A DNA stretch of 64,000 nt from JBEKHT01 sp050012135 (GTDB lineage Bacteria; Chloroflexota; Anaerolineae; Anaerolineales; RBG-16-64-43), in assembly GCA_050012135.1 (NCBI GenBank), contig JBEKHT010000003.1, positions 1 through 64,000 of the forward strand, read 5' to 3'. Made by a program: the position numbers and the translations under genes. The notes beneath the pieces are model-generated. The model was not told where the DNA came from. It made no database searches and saw only the letters and a list, made by a program, of their open reading frames with translations. This document shows, piece after piece, positions 16,736 through 26,787 of the stretch. Position 1 is the stretch's first letter, and the number at the start of each line of letters is the position of its first letter.

Positions 16736-17458
16736 ATGGCAGACAAGACAGGTTTCGCCCAACGGGAGAGGCCCACTCTGGCTGCGTACGCAGAGAAAAG
16801 CGGCCACCCGAGGATCGTTCCAGTCCTGGTCATGGCGCTGTCAACCTTGCTCCTGGGCGCATGTGGGCAAGGCCAGGTTCAATCGGGACAGCCGTCGGCG
16901 CTCGCTCAAAACGGACCTTCAACTTCTGCGACGCCCGTGCTCGTGGGTACCAAACAGTATTCCTCCGCACCCCCGATGCTGATTGACCCATCCAAGCAGT
17001 ACTTCGCCACGGTCAAGATGGCGAAAGGCGGTGAATTTGTAATTCAACTCTATCCGGACAAAGCGCCGATCACCGTGAACAGTTTTGTGTTCCTGGCGCA
17101 GCAGGGATTCTTCGACGGCACCTCCTTTCATCGCGTTCTGGAAGGCTTCATGGCTCAGGGCGGCGATCCGACGGGTACGGGCACGGGAGGACCAGGTTAT
17201 CAATTTGCCAATGAGGCCAATAATCTGACCTTCGACAAGGCCGGCGTTGTCGCCATGGCCAACGCGGGACCAAACACCAATGGCAGCCAGTTCTTCATCA
17301 CCTTTGGGCCCACCGGGCTATCCGAGAGTGACTACACGATTTTCGGCCAGGTCATCAGCGGCATGGACGTCGTCAACGGTCTCACCCGGCGCGACCCTCA
17401 GCAGAACCCGACCTTTACAGGCGACATCATTCAAAGGATTACCATCAGCGAGAAGTAA
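16736..17458 (+). CDS. Lipoprotein cyclophilin-type peptidyl-prolyl cis-trans isomerase
   Basis: A 240-residue protein. A membrane segment (residues 28-42) ends in the lipobox L-L-G-A-C43, so the protein is probably anchored outside the membrane. A Ser/Pro-rich linker of about 45 residues leads to a cyclophilin domain (about 85-240) with PITVNSFVFLAQQGFFDG, FHRVLEGFMAQGGDP (catalytic Arg) and GSQFFITFGPT. It would assist folding of secreted proteins. The 27 residues before the signal segment are unusual; the true start may be further inside. A hairpin 12 bases after the stop may terminate transcription. Confidence 0.88.
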   Translation: MADKTGFAQRERPTLAAYAEKSGHPRIVPVLVMALSTLLLGACGQGQVQSGQPSALAQNGPSTSATPVLVGTKQYSSAPPMLIDPSKQYFATVKMAKGGEFVIQLYPDKAPITVNSFVFLAQQGFFDGTSFHRVLEGFMAQGGDPTGTGTGGPGYQFANEANNLTFDKAGVVAMANAGPNTNGSQFFITFGPTGLSESDYTIFGQVISGMDVVNGLTRRDPQQNPTFTGDIIQRITISEK

Positions 17459-18069
17459 CCGCCACGAAGGCCCCGAAACGCGGGGCAGGACATACTCAAG
17501 AAAGCAGGAATGGACCGCCGGCCGGGGCAGGGCAAGAGGCAGCCCTCCCTCGCGGCTGAACAAGGTACTGCCTGAGTCTGCCCACCTAAAGGGAGAGGAG
17601 GACTCGTGGTGAAGCCGATCGGCCAGACGAACGAATCCTTGCTAGCGAAAGGATCCTGACCGCAAGCCAGAGCTCTGCGACCCGCGCAATTTCCCCGTTC
17701 TTCCCGCACTCGTACTTCGCCAGTTCATTTCAGAGGATTTGTTTTTCTTGCGGGGCAGGAACCGACGCTGGGCTCCGAAGCGGCCCTTACGCGCCCCCAC
17801 CAATCTCGGGATGGTTCATTCCCGCTTCTGGGCTCCAGCGCGGAGGGCTAGAGGATCGTTTCGAGAGGCTTCCGGTCGTCGCCGGACCCGACACCATGAG
17901 ACCCATGCGCAAGCCGCAACAGGCGCCGCGCCGTCCTCTGGCCCGGTTCGGATCGGGCTTGTTTCGTGACCGCCACTCCCATCTCGTTGGGAACGGCATC
18001 GTCGCCCCATTCCGGGGGCCGCGCCAGCGCCCGGGCCTCAACCGCCCTGTGTTGTCCAGCGGACGCGGA
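17459..18069. other. 610-bp intergenic stretch between convergent genes
   Basis: Separates the plus-strand cyclophilin gene from the 3' end of the minus-strand glucan synthase gene. Apart from the hairpin at 17470-17486 no gene, RNA or clear repeat is visible; open frames are antisense continuations. Confidence 0.45.
17470..17486 (+). terminator. Terminator-like hairpin after the cyclophilin gene
   Basis: GCCCCG-AAACG-CGGGGC lies 12 bases after the stop codon. No T tract follows, so it is only a possible terminator. Confidence 0.4.
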
Positions 18070-21000
18070 CTATCCCATGAGCAGGATGACCTCGTGCGAA
18101 CGCCCGTCGTCCTGGAGTGGGATCCTGCGCTCACGGAGAACTTCCCCGTCAAGGCGGATCTCGCGCACTCCCCTGCTGACCCCTTGCGGGTTTCGGACTT
18201 CGATGTGGTAGAGGCTCCGGCCATATCGGTAGCGGATTTCATACCCGGGCCAAGCGCTTGGAATACAGGGCGCCAGCTCCAGGCTGTTGCCGACCCGATG
18301 CGCGCCGAGGATTCCTTCCAGCCCCAGGCGATACATCCATCCCGCCGATCCCGTGTACCAAGTCCAGCCTCCGCGTCCAGCCCGGGAAACCTGGTTCGAA
18401 ACATCCGCCGCAACGACATAGGGTTCCACCTGATAGCGCTCCACGCCCCCCGCCGTTTCCGTCACGTTGAGCGGATTGAGAATCTGAAAGCAAGCGTGCG
18501 CCTCTTCTGCCCAACCCAGCTCAAGGAAGGCCCAGGCCGTCCACAAGGCGGCGTGCTGGTAGGCTCCGCCATTCTCACGCACCCCGGGGGGGTATCCCTT
18601 GATGTAACCGGGATCAAGTGGAGTCTTGTCGAAGGGGGGAGCCGCCAAGAGGACCAGCTTGTCCTCTGGGTGGACCAGGCGCTCCCGGACCACGCGCATG
18701 GCACGCTCGGCCCGAGCCGGGTCGCCCGCGCCGGATAGAACGGCCCACGACTGGGCCATCGCGTCGATACTCCATTCCTCGTTCTCGGCGGACCCAAGCG
18801 GTTCCCCGTCGTCAAAGTAAGCCCGCCGATACCAGTTACCGTCCCACCCCGCGGACTCCAGCGCGGAACGCAGCTGCTCGGCCCTCTTGCGGTAGCCGGC
18901 GGCCTCTTCCGCTTGACCCATCCCCTCGCTCAAGGCGGCGAACTGACGGAGGGTTGCCTGCAGAAACCAACCCAGCCAGATGCTTTCACCTTTCCCTTTG
19001 AAACCGACGCGGTTCAAGCCATCGTTCCAGTCGCCGCTGCCGATGAGAGGCAGCCCGTGCGCCCCGCAGCCGGAACCCTTCTCCAGCGCACGACGGCAGT
19101 GCTCATACAGGCTGTACTCCTCGTCCGTGCTCGGGAAGAGGCCGTAACGGTCGGTCTCCTCCGCACCCAGAGCGGCCCCTTTGAGGAACGGCACCTTTTC
19201 AGCCAGAACGGTCTTATCCCCTGTGGCCTCCACATAGTGGGCAGTCACGAAGGGCAGCCAGAGCCGATCGTCCGAACAGCGGGTGCGAACGCCCCGTCCG
19301 GAGGGCGGGTGCCACCAATGCAGCACGTCACCTTGCTCGAATTGGTGCCGAGCGGCCTCCAGGAGATGGTTGCGGGCGATCTGTGGCCTGGCGTGCACCA
19401 AGGCCATCACGTCCTGCAATTGATCGCGAAAGCCAAAAGCGCCGCTGGACTGGTGGAGTGCCGAGCGACCCCACATCCGGCAGGAGAGCACCTGATACAC
19501 GAGCCAGCGGTTGAGCATGAGATCCATCGCCGGGTCGGGCGTGGTCACCTGGACGGCGCCCAGCACGTCGTCCCAAAGGGCCAGTGTGTCTCGCCAGGCG
19601 ATCTCCACTTGCGCAGGGTCCTCAAGCTGCTGGGCCAACCGGACCGCCTCCTCGCGGTCGGCGGCCTGCCCAATCAGGAAGAAGATTTCCTTGACTTCAC
19701 CGGGTTTCAACTCCACATGCACTTGAATGGCCGCGCATGGGTCCAATCCCGGCTGGACCGCTCCGGCCAGACCGACGCGGGTGAGCGCCGCCGGACGCCC
19801 TACGCTCCCCAGGGGCCCAAGGAACTCGCTGCGATCGGTCGTGAGCCCATGGGGCGGTTGGCTGGCCGCCAGGAAAGCGAAGCGCCCTGCAAACTCCAGG
19901 CTGTAGGGGTTGCGCGCCAGCAGCATGTTGGCTTGGGGTTCGTACTCCGGAACCAGGTATTGGGAACTGACCTCGGGGTCGGTTGCCAGGACCCAGCGTG
20001 CGTAGTAGGTTGCCGTCAGCCGGCGCTGGCGGTGCCACAGGTTCTCCAGGGACAACGCGACCACCTTGACCGGAGCGTCCGGAACGACGAACAGCCGCAG
20101 CCGCTGCTTGAGTCCATGGCTGTGGTGCTCGAAGATCGAATAACCCGCACCATGACGCACGAGATAGGGAGCCGCCGCAGGGGTCGGCAGGGGCGTCGGG
20201 GACCACAGCCCCGCTGTCTCTTCATCGCGCAAGTAGAGCGCCTCCCCGGGAGTGTCGCTCACCGGATCGTTGGCCCAGGGGGTCAAGCGGTTCTCCGAGC
20301 TGTTTTCCGCCCAGGTGTATCCGGATCCGGCCTCCGATACCAAGAAGCCGAGCTGAGGATTGGCGACAACATTGATCCAAGGCGAGGGGGTCCGTTCTCC
20401 CGGGCGCAGGTAGATCTGATACTCGCTTCCATCGGGAGTGAGACCGCCCCGCCCATTGTCAAACTGCAGGCCGGAGGGGCGCACGATCTCCGCGGTCGGT
20501 TCCAACTCCTCGGTGCCGGGCAGGGTCGGCGTGAAGGCCGGCAGGCGACGCGGTGCTTCGATCGGCTTGGACAATTGCTCGAGCAGCCCGCCGCGGGATC
20601 CGTCGAGAACGACCCGGGCGGCAGATTCGAGCAGGGCGCGGTCTTCCGCTCCCATCTTGTCGGAGCTCACCAGGAAGATTCCCCCGCGCTCGTTCAACCA
20701 GGTGTCACTCTGCATCCGGACCAGCAACTGGTATAGCTCCCCCTGCAGTTCCTGGCCGTACCCAGTTTCCTTGTCAATCAGGAGCACCAGGTCGATCTTC
20801 ATGCCGCGCCTGCGCCAGAACGCATGGTCCCGCAGCACCTCTTGTACGAGAGGCGTCTCCTTCTCACTGTCCAACCGCACCATCAGGATCGGGTAGTCCC
20901 CAGAAATCCCAAACGCCCACAATCCGTCCTGGCCCTTGCGATTGGAGGCGAGGGTTTCAACAATGGCTCTCCGGCCCGGATTCGGGTAAAGCAGCGCCGA

Positions 21001-24000
21001 GAGCAGCTGGTCAAGGCCAGCCAGATCCGCGGCCGAAAGGCCTTGCCCGCGCATTTCCCCCTCGATCTGCCTGCGCGCCCTTCCGAAGGCGCTGTCGACG
21101 GCCGCAAGGGTTTGGTAGCGCTCGGCCAGCGCCAGGGCCTCGGCTCGAGTTTGGCTGGCGAGCGTGATGAACGCCAGACGAGTGGCGGCGCGTGGTGCCA
21201 GCTCGATCTCCAGGCCAAGGGCCATGATCGGGTCCAGTGTCGCGCCGGTCGTGCCGGACAGCCCGGCGCCCGGGCCGGTCAGCGAGAGCGGGGACCGCAC
21301 CGTCCGCCCGCGTCCCAGGAACCGGGCCCGGTCGGCCTCGTGCGCCACCGACGCGCGCTGCCCGGAGTTCGCGACCAGCATATGGATCAGGTGGATCGGC
21401 GGATCCTCAGCCGAGCGTGGGCGCCGATGGAAGATCTGTGCGCCCAGGTCAGGCAGGAACTCGCTCTCGATGAACAGCTTGTTGAAGGCCGGGTGGCTCC
21501 GGTCAACTTCCTGCGGCGCAAGCACCACCTCGGCATAGCTCGTTAGGGTCACCCGGCGCGGGCGATCGCTGTTGTTGGTGAGGACCAGATGCCGAATCTC
21601 CACGTCGTCGTCAACCGCTACCCCCACCTCCATCTTTAGCGCGAGGGCGTCCTGCTCGCGGTGAAACTCTGCCTTGTAGGGATAGAACAGGGCGCTCTGG
21701 CGGGCCGAGGCAGAGGCGATCGGTTGAAAGGCGGCGGACCACAGAGCCCCACTGTCGCGGTCCTTGAGATAGATCCAGGTTCCCCAGTCATCCAGCGTCG
21801 GGTCTGCCCGCCACCGCGTGAGAGCCATTCCTTGCCACTGGCTGTATCCGGCGCCCGCGGAAGTGATCACGACCCCATACCGGCCGTTGGAGAGGAGATG
21901 AACGTTCGGAGTCTGCGCCTGTGCGGGCACCCCCCAGGGTGCCAGGCTGACCTGCTGACGCATGGTTTGGGCGGACATCGCCGCCAGACCGGGCGCCTCC
22001 TCCAGAGGGGCACGCAGGGGCAACTGTTCCTGCTGGAGCAGCTCGACGCTTTGAATGCGGGGGTCCGCGCAGAACTGGCGCACCATCACCTCGTCACTCA
22101 AGAAGTTGGCCAGAGCCGCGAGCGTCATGCCGTGGTGATGCGACATGTACGAGAGGACCCGGGCCTGGGCCTGCCCGAGCGGGAGACGGGAGACGGTGAA
22201 GTCGACGGCCTCGTAGAATCCGAACTGCCCCACCATCCCCAAACGACGAAGGCGCCGGATGTTGTGGAGCACCTCGCGCGGGAAAAGAGAAAGCGCCATG
22301 AGGGATGCGTAGGGCGCCACTACCAGGTCCTCGTCCAGCCCTCGCTTCAGGCCGAAACCCGGCACCCCGAAGGCACGGTACTGGTAGTTGAGGCCCGCAT
22401 CGAACGCATAGTAGCCCGATTCGGAGATGCCCCAGGGTATTTGCCTCCTGCGAGCATAGTCGATTTGCCCCCTCACGGCCGCCCGCGAACTCTGGTCAAG
22501 GAGGGTGCCGGGGTAGCTGCCCAGCAGCAGCGGCGGCATCAAGTACTCGAACAGGGTCCCGTTCCACGAGAGCAGCGCCAGCGAGCCGTCTACCCGGGTG
22601 AACGGGCGGCCCAGGTGAAGCCAGTGGCTCAGCGGAACATCGCCCTTGGCGATCGCCACCACACTCGCCAGACGAGCTTCCGAAGCCAGAAGGTCATAGT
22701 GGTTCTCGTCCAGCTTCCCGGCTGCCAGGTTGTAGCCAATATGAAGAACCTGGCGCCGCAGATCGAAAAGGAAACCAAAGTTCATCGCCTGAACGAACGC
22801 CTCCGCGCGCGCGCCCAGCTTCTGGTACTGGAGGATCAGGCTTTCCGCGGCCAAGCGGCTGGCCTGCAGTGCGGAGGCCAGTCGCTCACACCAATCTGCC
22901 GCCTCCGGGAGCAAACCTTTAACCTCCTGGGCCACCAAGCCGTGACGGGCAATTCCTTCGCTCTGCGCCTGAAGAGCCTTCAACCCGGCCTCTCCGGCGC
23001 GGCAAATCTCGGGCACCTCGCGGAGACGCACGGTCGCAGGGAACGACTTCAGGAGCGTGCCCCACGAACTCTGCAGGAGCGGGTCGACTTGCGCCGCCGT
23101 GAAGAGGGCCGGAGGCGCTCTCAGAACGGAAACCCAAGGGAGCAGCACGTCCAAGTCGCGGCGCATGCTCCTGAAGTGGTGGCGAACACGCTCGGAGCAC
23201 AGCCGCAGGCCATTCAGCTCCTCCGGGGAAAGAGTTTGAGGAGTCACTTCGATCATCTGCACGAGCAGTCGGTCCAGTTTCGATGGTTCCGGGCCAGAGA
23301 GATCCTCCAGAAGTCTCGCCCACTGAACCGGTTCCCCTTCGACGGCGAGAACCCTCCCCGCCATGTCGGCCAGTTCGTCCCGCACCGCGGTCGCCGCGCC
23401 ATCGTCTCCAGCTTTTTGCAGTCCCTCGCCCAGGAGAGCCAGGGTGTCGAGCAACCCCTGCCAGCGCTGCCACGGGAAGACGAGGGCCTCCGCCATCGCG
23501 GAACACGCCTGGGAGACCGTGATCAGGGACGCCGCCAGATTGCCGCTGTCGACCGTCGAGACGTAACGTGGTGCAAGGGGCGCCAAGGTGCGAGTGTCGT
23601 ACCAATTGAAGAAATGGCCGCGATGGCGTTCCAGAGAATCCAACGTGTCGAAGGTTGAGTCCAGTCTCAAGGCGAGGCCGATCGGGCTCACATACCCAAG
23701 GTCTCCGGCCGCCAGGTCAGAGAGCAAGAGAAACCCGATATTTGTTGGGGAGGTGCGGTGGGCCACTTGGCTATGGGGCGATTCTTGGAAGTGGTCCGGC
23801 GGCAACCAGTGATCTTCGGGTCCAACGAAACGCTCGTAGAAGAGCCAGGTGCGTCTAGCAAGAACGCGCAACTGCTGCCGCTCGGCCGAGCTCAGCCGCG
23901 GCTGCGGTTGCCGAGTGTGACCGCCAATGACCCGGGCAATCTGCGGCGAGGCCAACCAAGCTAACAGAAAAGGGAGGGCCAGCGGGAGAGAGGACGACTT

Positions 24001-26772
24001 GAGCCACGTCGTCAGCAGACCAAGTCCGAGTGCCAATACCGGCGCAAGCACCATCCGCCTCCAGGTGAGGGCAGACCCCTCGCGCCTTCCAAAGGAGCGG
24101 GCAATGTGGGCAGACGAAGTCCACTGCAGCAGTCGCCGACGGGTGAGGACCAGGCGGATCAGCGTGACCCCGATCGCATCGACTGCGATCATTGCCTCAA
24201 AGGGGAGAAAGATCAGGGCGAAGGACCACCGCAACAGGTCCGCTCCGAGGGGACGCAGAACCTGCAGGGAGGGAACGGCCGACCGCCGATTTCCGATTTC
24301 AAGGGCTATCCCTGCGAGCAGAGAGGCCGCCGGGGCGAGGATCGCCAGCCCAGTCCATACGGCGGCGGGGCCCGGGAGCCAGACCCAGCCAGCGACAAGG
24401 AGTGCCAGCATGGATGGCGCGAGCAAGCTCCGCCGCAGGTTGTCGAAGATCTTCCAGCGATCAAGCGCCGAGAGATAGTTCGGGATTCCACCCCCCGCCT
24501 CGAGCGGCACCTGCGCCAGCAACCAGGGCAACAGCTGCCAGTCGCCCCGAATCCAGCGGTGCATGCGTTCTTCGTAGGCCAGGTATTGGTCGGGGAAGTC
24601 CTCCAGAAGGGTTACGTCGCTGACGAGCCCGGCGCGCCCCACCACACTCTCCAACAGGTCGTGGCTGAGCAAGGCGTTCTCAGGAACGCGCCCAGCCAGG
24701 CTGCGCTGGAAGGCGGCCAAGTCCATGATGCCCTTCCCGACGTAGGTGCCCTCCTGAAAGAGGTCCTGATAGACGTCGGACACCGCCTCCGTGTAAAGGT
24801 CGAGTCCGCGGTCCCCCGCGAAGATGCGGGTCAGGATCGTCTTCCCGACGCTGGTCGGTTTGACGCGGACGCGCGGCTGAAGGAGAGTGTATCCGCCGAT
24901 CAGGGCGCCGCTGTGCGGATCGAACACAGCCTGGTTCAAGGGGTGAGCCAGCGTTGCCACCAGACGACGCGCCACGCCTCGGGTGAGCTTCGAATCCGCG
25001 TCGAGCGTAATCACGTAGCGGACATGGGGCAGCCGCCCGAACCCACCCACGATGTACGACGATTTCCCCCCGCCCCTCATGAGACCGCTCAGTTCGACCA
25101 GCTTGCCTCGCTTGCGCTCCCAGCCCATCCAAACGCCTTCCTGCGGGTTCCAAGTGCGGGCACGATGGAACATTTGGAAGCGCGCACGCTGCCCGTGCGC
25201 GTACTTCTGATTGAGGGCCCGAATCCCTTCCCGGGCCCGCGCGAGCAACGCCTCATCTCCCGGCATGCGTTTCTGGGGCGCGTCGCCGAAATCCGTGAGA
25301 AGCGCGAAATGCAGGTTCGCGTCCAACGTGCTCAGAAAGTGCTGTTCCAGTTGCCGAAGTAGGGCGTCCACTTCCTGGGGGCTGGTGAGGAGAGCCGGGA
25401 TAGCGACCAGCGTGCTGCACTCGCGGGGGATGCCCTCCTGGAACTCCATCTTCGGCAAGAGACGAGGCGGAACAAGGCGCGGGATGAGGGAGTGGACCAG
25501 ACTCACGCTGATGGTCATGGCCGGGACGAAGGCGAGCAGGCTGGCCGCCCCCACCTGCAGCAAGGCTCCGCCGCTCTCCGCGGTGAAGCCTCCAACGCCG
25601 ATCTCAAGCAGCAGCGCGAGAAGGCCGATGCTACCAAGGTAGACCCAGATGGCGTGCCCCTCAAGCCAGCGGCGCACGCGCGTCGTGGCGGGGGGATGGT
25701 AGTCCAGATGGGCCTCCAGCTCCCTCCAGCCCTGATCGATGAGATAGAAGCCAACGTGGTGGCCCCGTGCCGCGAAGAGACCCCTTATCTGCGCATCTGA
25801 GCCACGGGGTCGACGAGGATGAAGGGCGGAGGGCTTGCGCTCAGGACGGCTTGGGGGAGGTCCGGGCGGGTCCTCCTCAGGAGAGGGAGCCGATTCGCCG
25901 CCGCGGGCCATGCGGACTTCATTCTGGTATCGGGCGAGGTCGAGGGCCACTTGGGCAACGGCCTCTTCGGACCGGTCCGCCGCCCGGGCCATTTGCTCAA
26001 CCACCTTGCGGTAGCGATCCCGTGTCTCGAAATCCATCCGCGCGTAGACTTGCGCTGGATCACGACGCAAGATCGCCTCGACCAGGTTGAGGTCTTCAAA
26101 GAGGGCCTTCCAGTCCTCGATGTCCAGCGTGCGCAGGCTGAGAATGCTGTTGGCAACCGCGGATTGCTCAAGCTTTTCTTGCGCTTGCGATTCGGCGCTG
26201 GAGGGAGTCACGCCTCCCTCCGTGTGATCAAGCAGGCTGGTCACGGCCTGAGCGAGCAGTTCCAGGGTAGCCAGACGCAGCATCGTCGGTAAGGCCCACA
26301 GTTCCCCCATCGTCAGCGGGGTCACGGTCTGGTAGGCGGCAACGAAGCGTCGGATGCGATCGGGGTCGAGATAATACTCGCAGCAGGCCGTCAGTTCGCG
26401 CGCGAGGCCGTAGATCCGCGGCAAGTCGCGGAGGGGAGCCTCATCGAGTTTTGGCAGATCGCGGTAGAACCCCTCAGGCAGATCCTGGCGGACCTGCCGA
26501 ATGGCCTGGGCAACAATGTAGAAGTTGTCGAGCAGCCATTCCCCCGCGTATGACAGCCCAAGCTTCGAGTCGGGCATGCCGGCCAAGCGTGCATGGGCAC
26601 GGCGGAGAAGCCTTTCCTGCTCGTTGAGGCGGCGCAGGAAACGGCCTTCGCCGCGGCGTCTCGTGGCGCGCTGACCCGCGGCCAATCGCTTCGCGCGGTC
26701 CTCCAAGGACAGCGGCTGCGGGGCAGCACTGTCGGACCTGGTGGGTTCGGGGGCGGACTCCAACTCAGTCAA
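18070..26772 (-). CDS. ndvB: Cyclic beta-1,2-glucan synthase-like giant protein (GT84 + GH94)
   Basis: A 2900-residue membrane protein with the length and layout of NdvB/ChvB/Cgs (about 2830-2870 residues). The N-terminal third holds membrane segments (about 375-440 and 770-945) around a GT84 glycosyltransferase core with LDADSKLTRG near residue 590 and HRWIRGDWQ near 739. A glycoamylase-like domain (about 1005-1500) contains NIGFLLLSDLAAGDLGY and GISESGYYAFDAG. Two beta-sandwich domains precede a C-terminal GH94 phosphorylase-like (alpha/alpha)6 domain with GSGDWNDGLNRVG near 2580. The family polymerises glucose from UDP-glucose and cyclises it. The start codon appears to be TTG, 15 bases after the universal stress gene, suggesting one operon. 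Outside Proteobacteria the product may differ in linkage or size. Confidence 0.9.
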   Translation of the reverse strand: MTELESAPEPTRSDSAAPQPLSLEDRAKRLAAGQRATRRRGEGRFLRRLNEQERLLRRAHARLAGMPDSKLGLSYAGEWLLDNFYIVAQAIRQVRQDLPEGFYRDLPKLDEAPLRDLPRIYGLARELTACCEYYLDPDRIRRFVAAYQTVTPLTMGELWALPTMLRLATLELLAQAVTSLLDHTEGGVTPSSAESQAQEKLEQSAVANSILSLRTLDIEDWKALFEDLNLVEAILRRDPAQVYARMDFETRDRYRKVVEQMARAADRSEEAVAQVALDLARYQNEVRMARGGESAPSPEEDPPGPPPSRPERKPSALHPRRPRGSDAQIRGLFAARGHHVGFYLIDQGWRELEAHLDYHPPATTRVRRWLEGHAIWVYLGSIGLLALLLEIGVGGFTAESGGALLQVGAASLLAFVPAMTISVSLVHSLIPRLVPPRLLPKMEFQEGIPRECSTLVAIPALLTSPQEVDALLRQLEQHFLSTLDANLHFALLTDFGDAPQKRMPGDEALLARAREGIRALNQKYAHGQRARFQMFHRARTWNPQEGVWMGWERKRGKLVELSGLMRGGGKSSYIVGGFGRLPHVRYVITLDADSKLTRGVARRLVATLAHPLNQAVFDPHSGALIGGYTLLQPRVRVKPTSVGKTILTRIFAGDRGLDLYTEAVSDVYQDLFQEGTYVGKGIMDLAAFQRSLAGRVPENALLSHDLLESVVGRAGLVSDVTLLEDFPDQYLAYEERMHRWIRGDWQLLPWLLAQVPLEAGGGIPNYLSALDRWKIFDNLRRSLLAPSMLALLVAGWVWLPGPAAVWTGLAILAPAASLLAGIALEIGNRRSAVPSLQVLRPLGADLLRWSFALIFLPFEAMIAVDAIGVTLIRLVLTRRRLLQWTSSAHIARSFGRREGSALTWRRMVLAPVLALGLGLLTTWLKSSSLPLALPFLLAWLASPQIARVIGGHTRQPQPRLSSAERQQLRVLARRTWLFYERFVGPEDHWLPPDHFQESPHSQVAHRTSPTNIGFLLLSDLAAGDLGYVSPIGLALRLDSTFDTLDSLERHRGHFFNWYDTRTLAPLAPRYVSTVDSGNLAASLITVSQACSAMAEALVFPWQRWQGLLDTLALLGEGLQKAGDDGAATAVRDELADMAGRVLAVEGEPVQWARLLEDLSGPEPSKLDRLLVQMIEVTPQTLSPEELNGLRLCSERVRHHFRSMRRDLDVLLPWVSVLRAPPALFTAAQVDPLLQSSWGTLLKSFPATVRLREVPEICRAGEAGLKALQAQSEGIARHGLVAQEVKGLLPEAADWCERLASALQASRLAAESLILQYQKLGARAEAFVQAMNFGFLFDLRRQVLHIGYNLAAGKLDENHYDLLASEARLASVVAIAKGDVPLSHWLHLGRPFTRVDGSLALLSWNGTLFEYLMPPLLLGSYPGTLLDQSSRAAVRGQIDYARRRQIPWGISESGYYAFDAGLNYQYRAFGVPGFGLKRGLDEDLVVAPYASLMALSLFPREVLHNIRRLRRLGMVGQFGFYEAVDFTVSRLPLGQAQARVLSYMSHHHGMTLAALANFLSDEVMVRQFCADPRIQSVELLQQEQLPLRAPLEEAPGLAAMSAQTMRQQVSLAPWGVPAQAQTPNVHLLSNGRYGVVITSAGAGYSQWQGMALTRWRADPTLDDWGTWIYLKDRDSGALWSAAFQPIASASARQSALFYPYKAEFHREQDALALKMEVGVAVDDDVEIRHLVLTNNSDRPRRVTLTSYAEVVLAPQEVDRSHPAFNKLFIESEFLPDLGAQIFHRRPRSAEDPPIHLIHMLVANSGQRASVAHEADRARFLGRGRTVRSPLSLTGPGAGLSGTTGATLDPIMALGLEIELAPRAATRLAFITLASQTRAEALALAERYQTLAAVDSAFGRARRQIEGEMRGQGLSAADLAGLDQLLSALLYPNPGRRAIVETLASNRKGQDGLWAFGISGDYPILMVRLDSEKETPLVQEVLRDHAFWRRRGMKIDLVLLIDKETGYGQELQGELYQLLVRMQSDTWLNERGGIFLVSSDKMGAEDRALLESAARVVLDGSRGGLLEQLSKPIEAPRRLPAFTPTLPGTEELEPTAEIVRPSGLQFDNGRGGLTPDGSEYQIYLRPGERTPSPWINVVANPQLGFLVSEAGSGYTWAENSSENRLTPWANDPVSDTPGEALYLRDEETAGLWSPTPLPTPAAAPYLVRHGAGYSIFEHHSHGLKQRLRLFVVPDAPVKVVALSLENLWHRQRRLTATYYARWVLATDPEVSSQYLVPEYEPQANMLLARNPYSLEFAGRFAFLAASQPPHGLTTDRSEFLGPLGSVGRPAALTRVGLAGAVQPGLDPCAAIQVHVELKPGEVKEIFFLIGQAADREEAVRLAQQLEDPAQVEIAWRDTLALWDDVLGAVQVTTPDPAMDLMLNRWLVYQVLSCRMWGRSALHQSSGAFGFRDQLQDVMALVHARPQIARNHLLEAARHQFEQGDVLHWWHPPSGRGVRTRCSDDRLWLPFVTAHYVEATGDKTVLAEKVPFLKGAALGAEETDRYGLFPSTDEEYSLYEHCRRALEKGSGCGAHGLPLIGSGDWNDGLNRVGFKGKGESIWLGWFLQATLRQFAALSEGMGQAEEAAGYRKRAEQLRSALESAGWDGNWYRRAYFDDGEPLGSAENEEWSIDAMAQSWAVLSGAGDPARAERAMRVVRERLVHPEDKLVLLAAPPFDKTPLDPGYIKGYPPGVRENGGAYQHAALWTAWAFLELGWAEEAHACFQILNPLNVTETAGGVERYQVEPYVVAADVSNQVSRAGRGGWTWYTGSAGWMYRLGLEGILGAHRVGNSLELAPCIPSAWPGYEIRYRYGRSLYHIEVRNPQGVSRGVREIRLDGEVLRERRIPLQDDGRSHEVILLMG

Positions 26773-26787
26773 TCTTCCAGGCCGACA

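Noticed and set aside
18913..20736. Plus-strand frame of 607 codons
   Set aside because: Antisense to the glucan synthase gene. It has no family similarity and arises from high-GC codon bias; the minus-strand protein has continuous domain matches.
21661..23658. Plus-strand frame of 665 codons
   Set aside because: Another antisense shadow of the glucan synthase gene without motifs or ribosome site.
24106..25362. Plus-strand frame of 418 codons
   Set aside because: Antisense to the GT84 part of the glucan synthase gene; Arg/Gln/Pro-rich, no domain.
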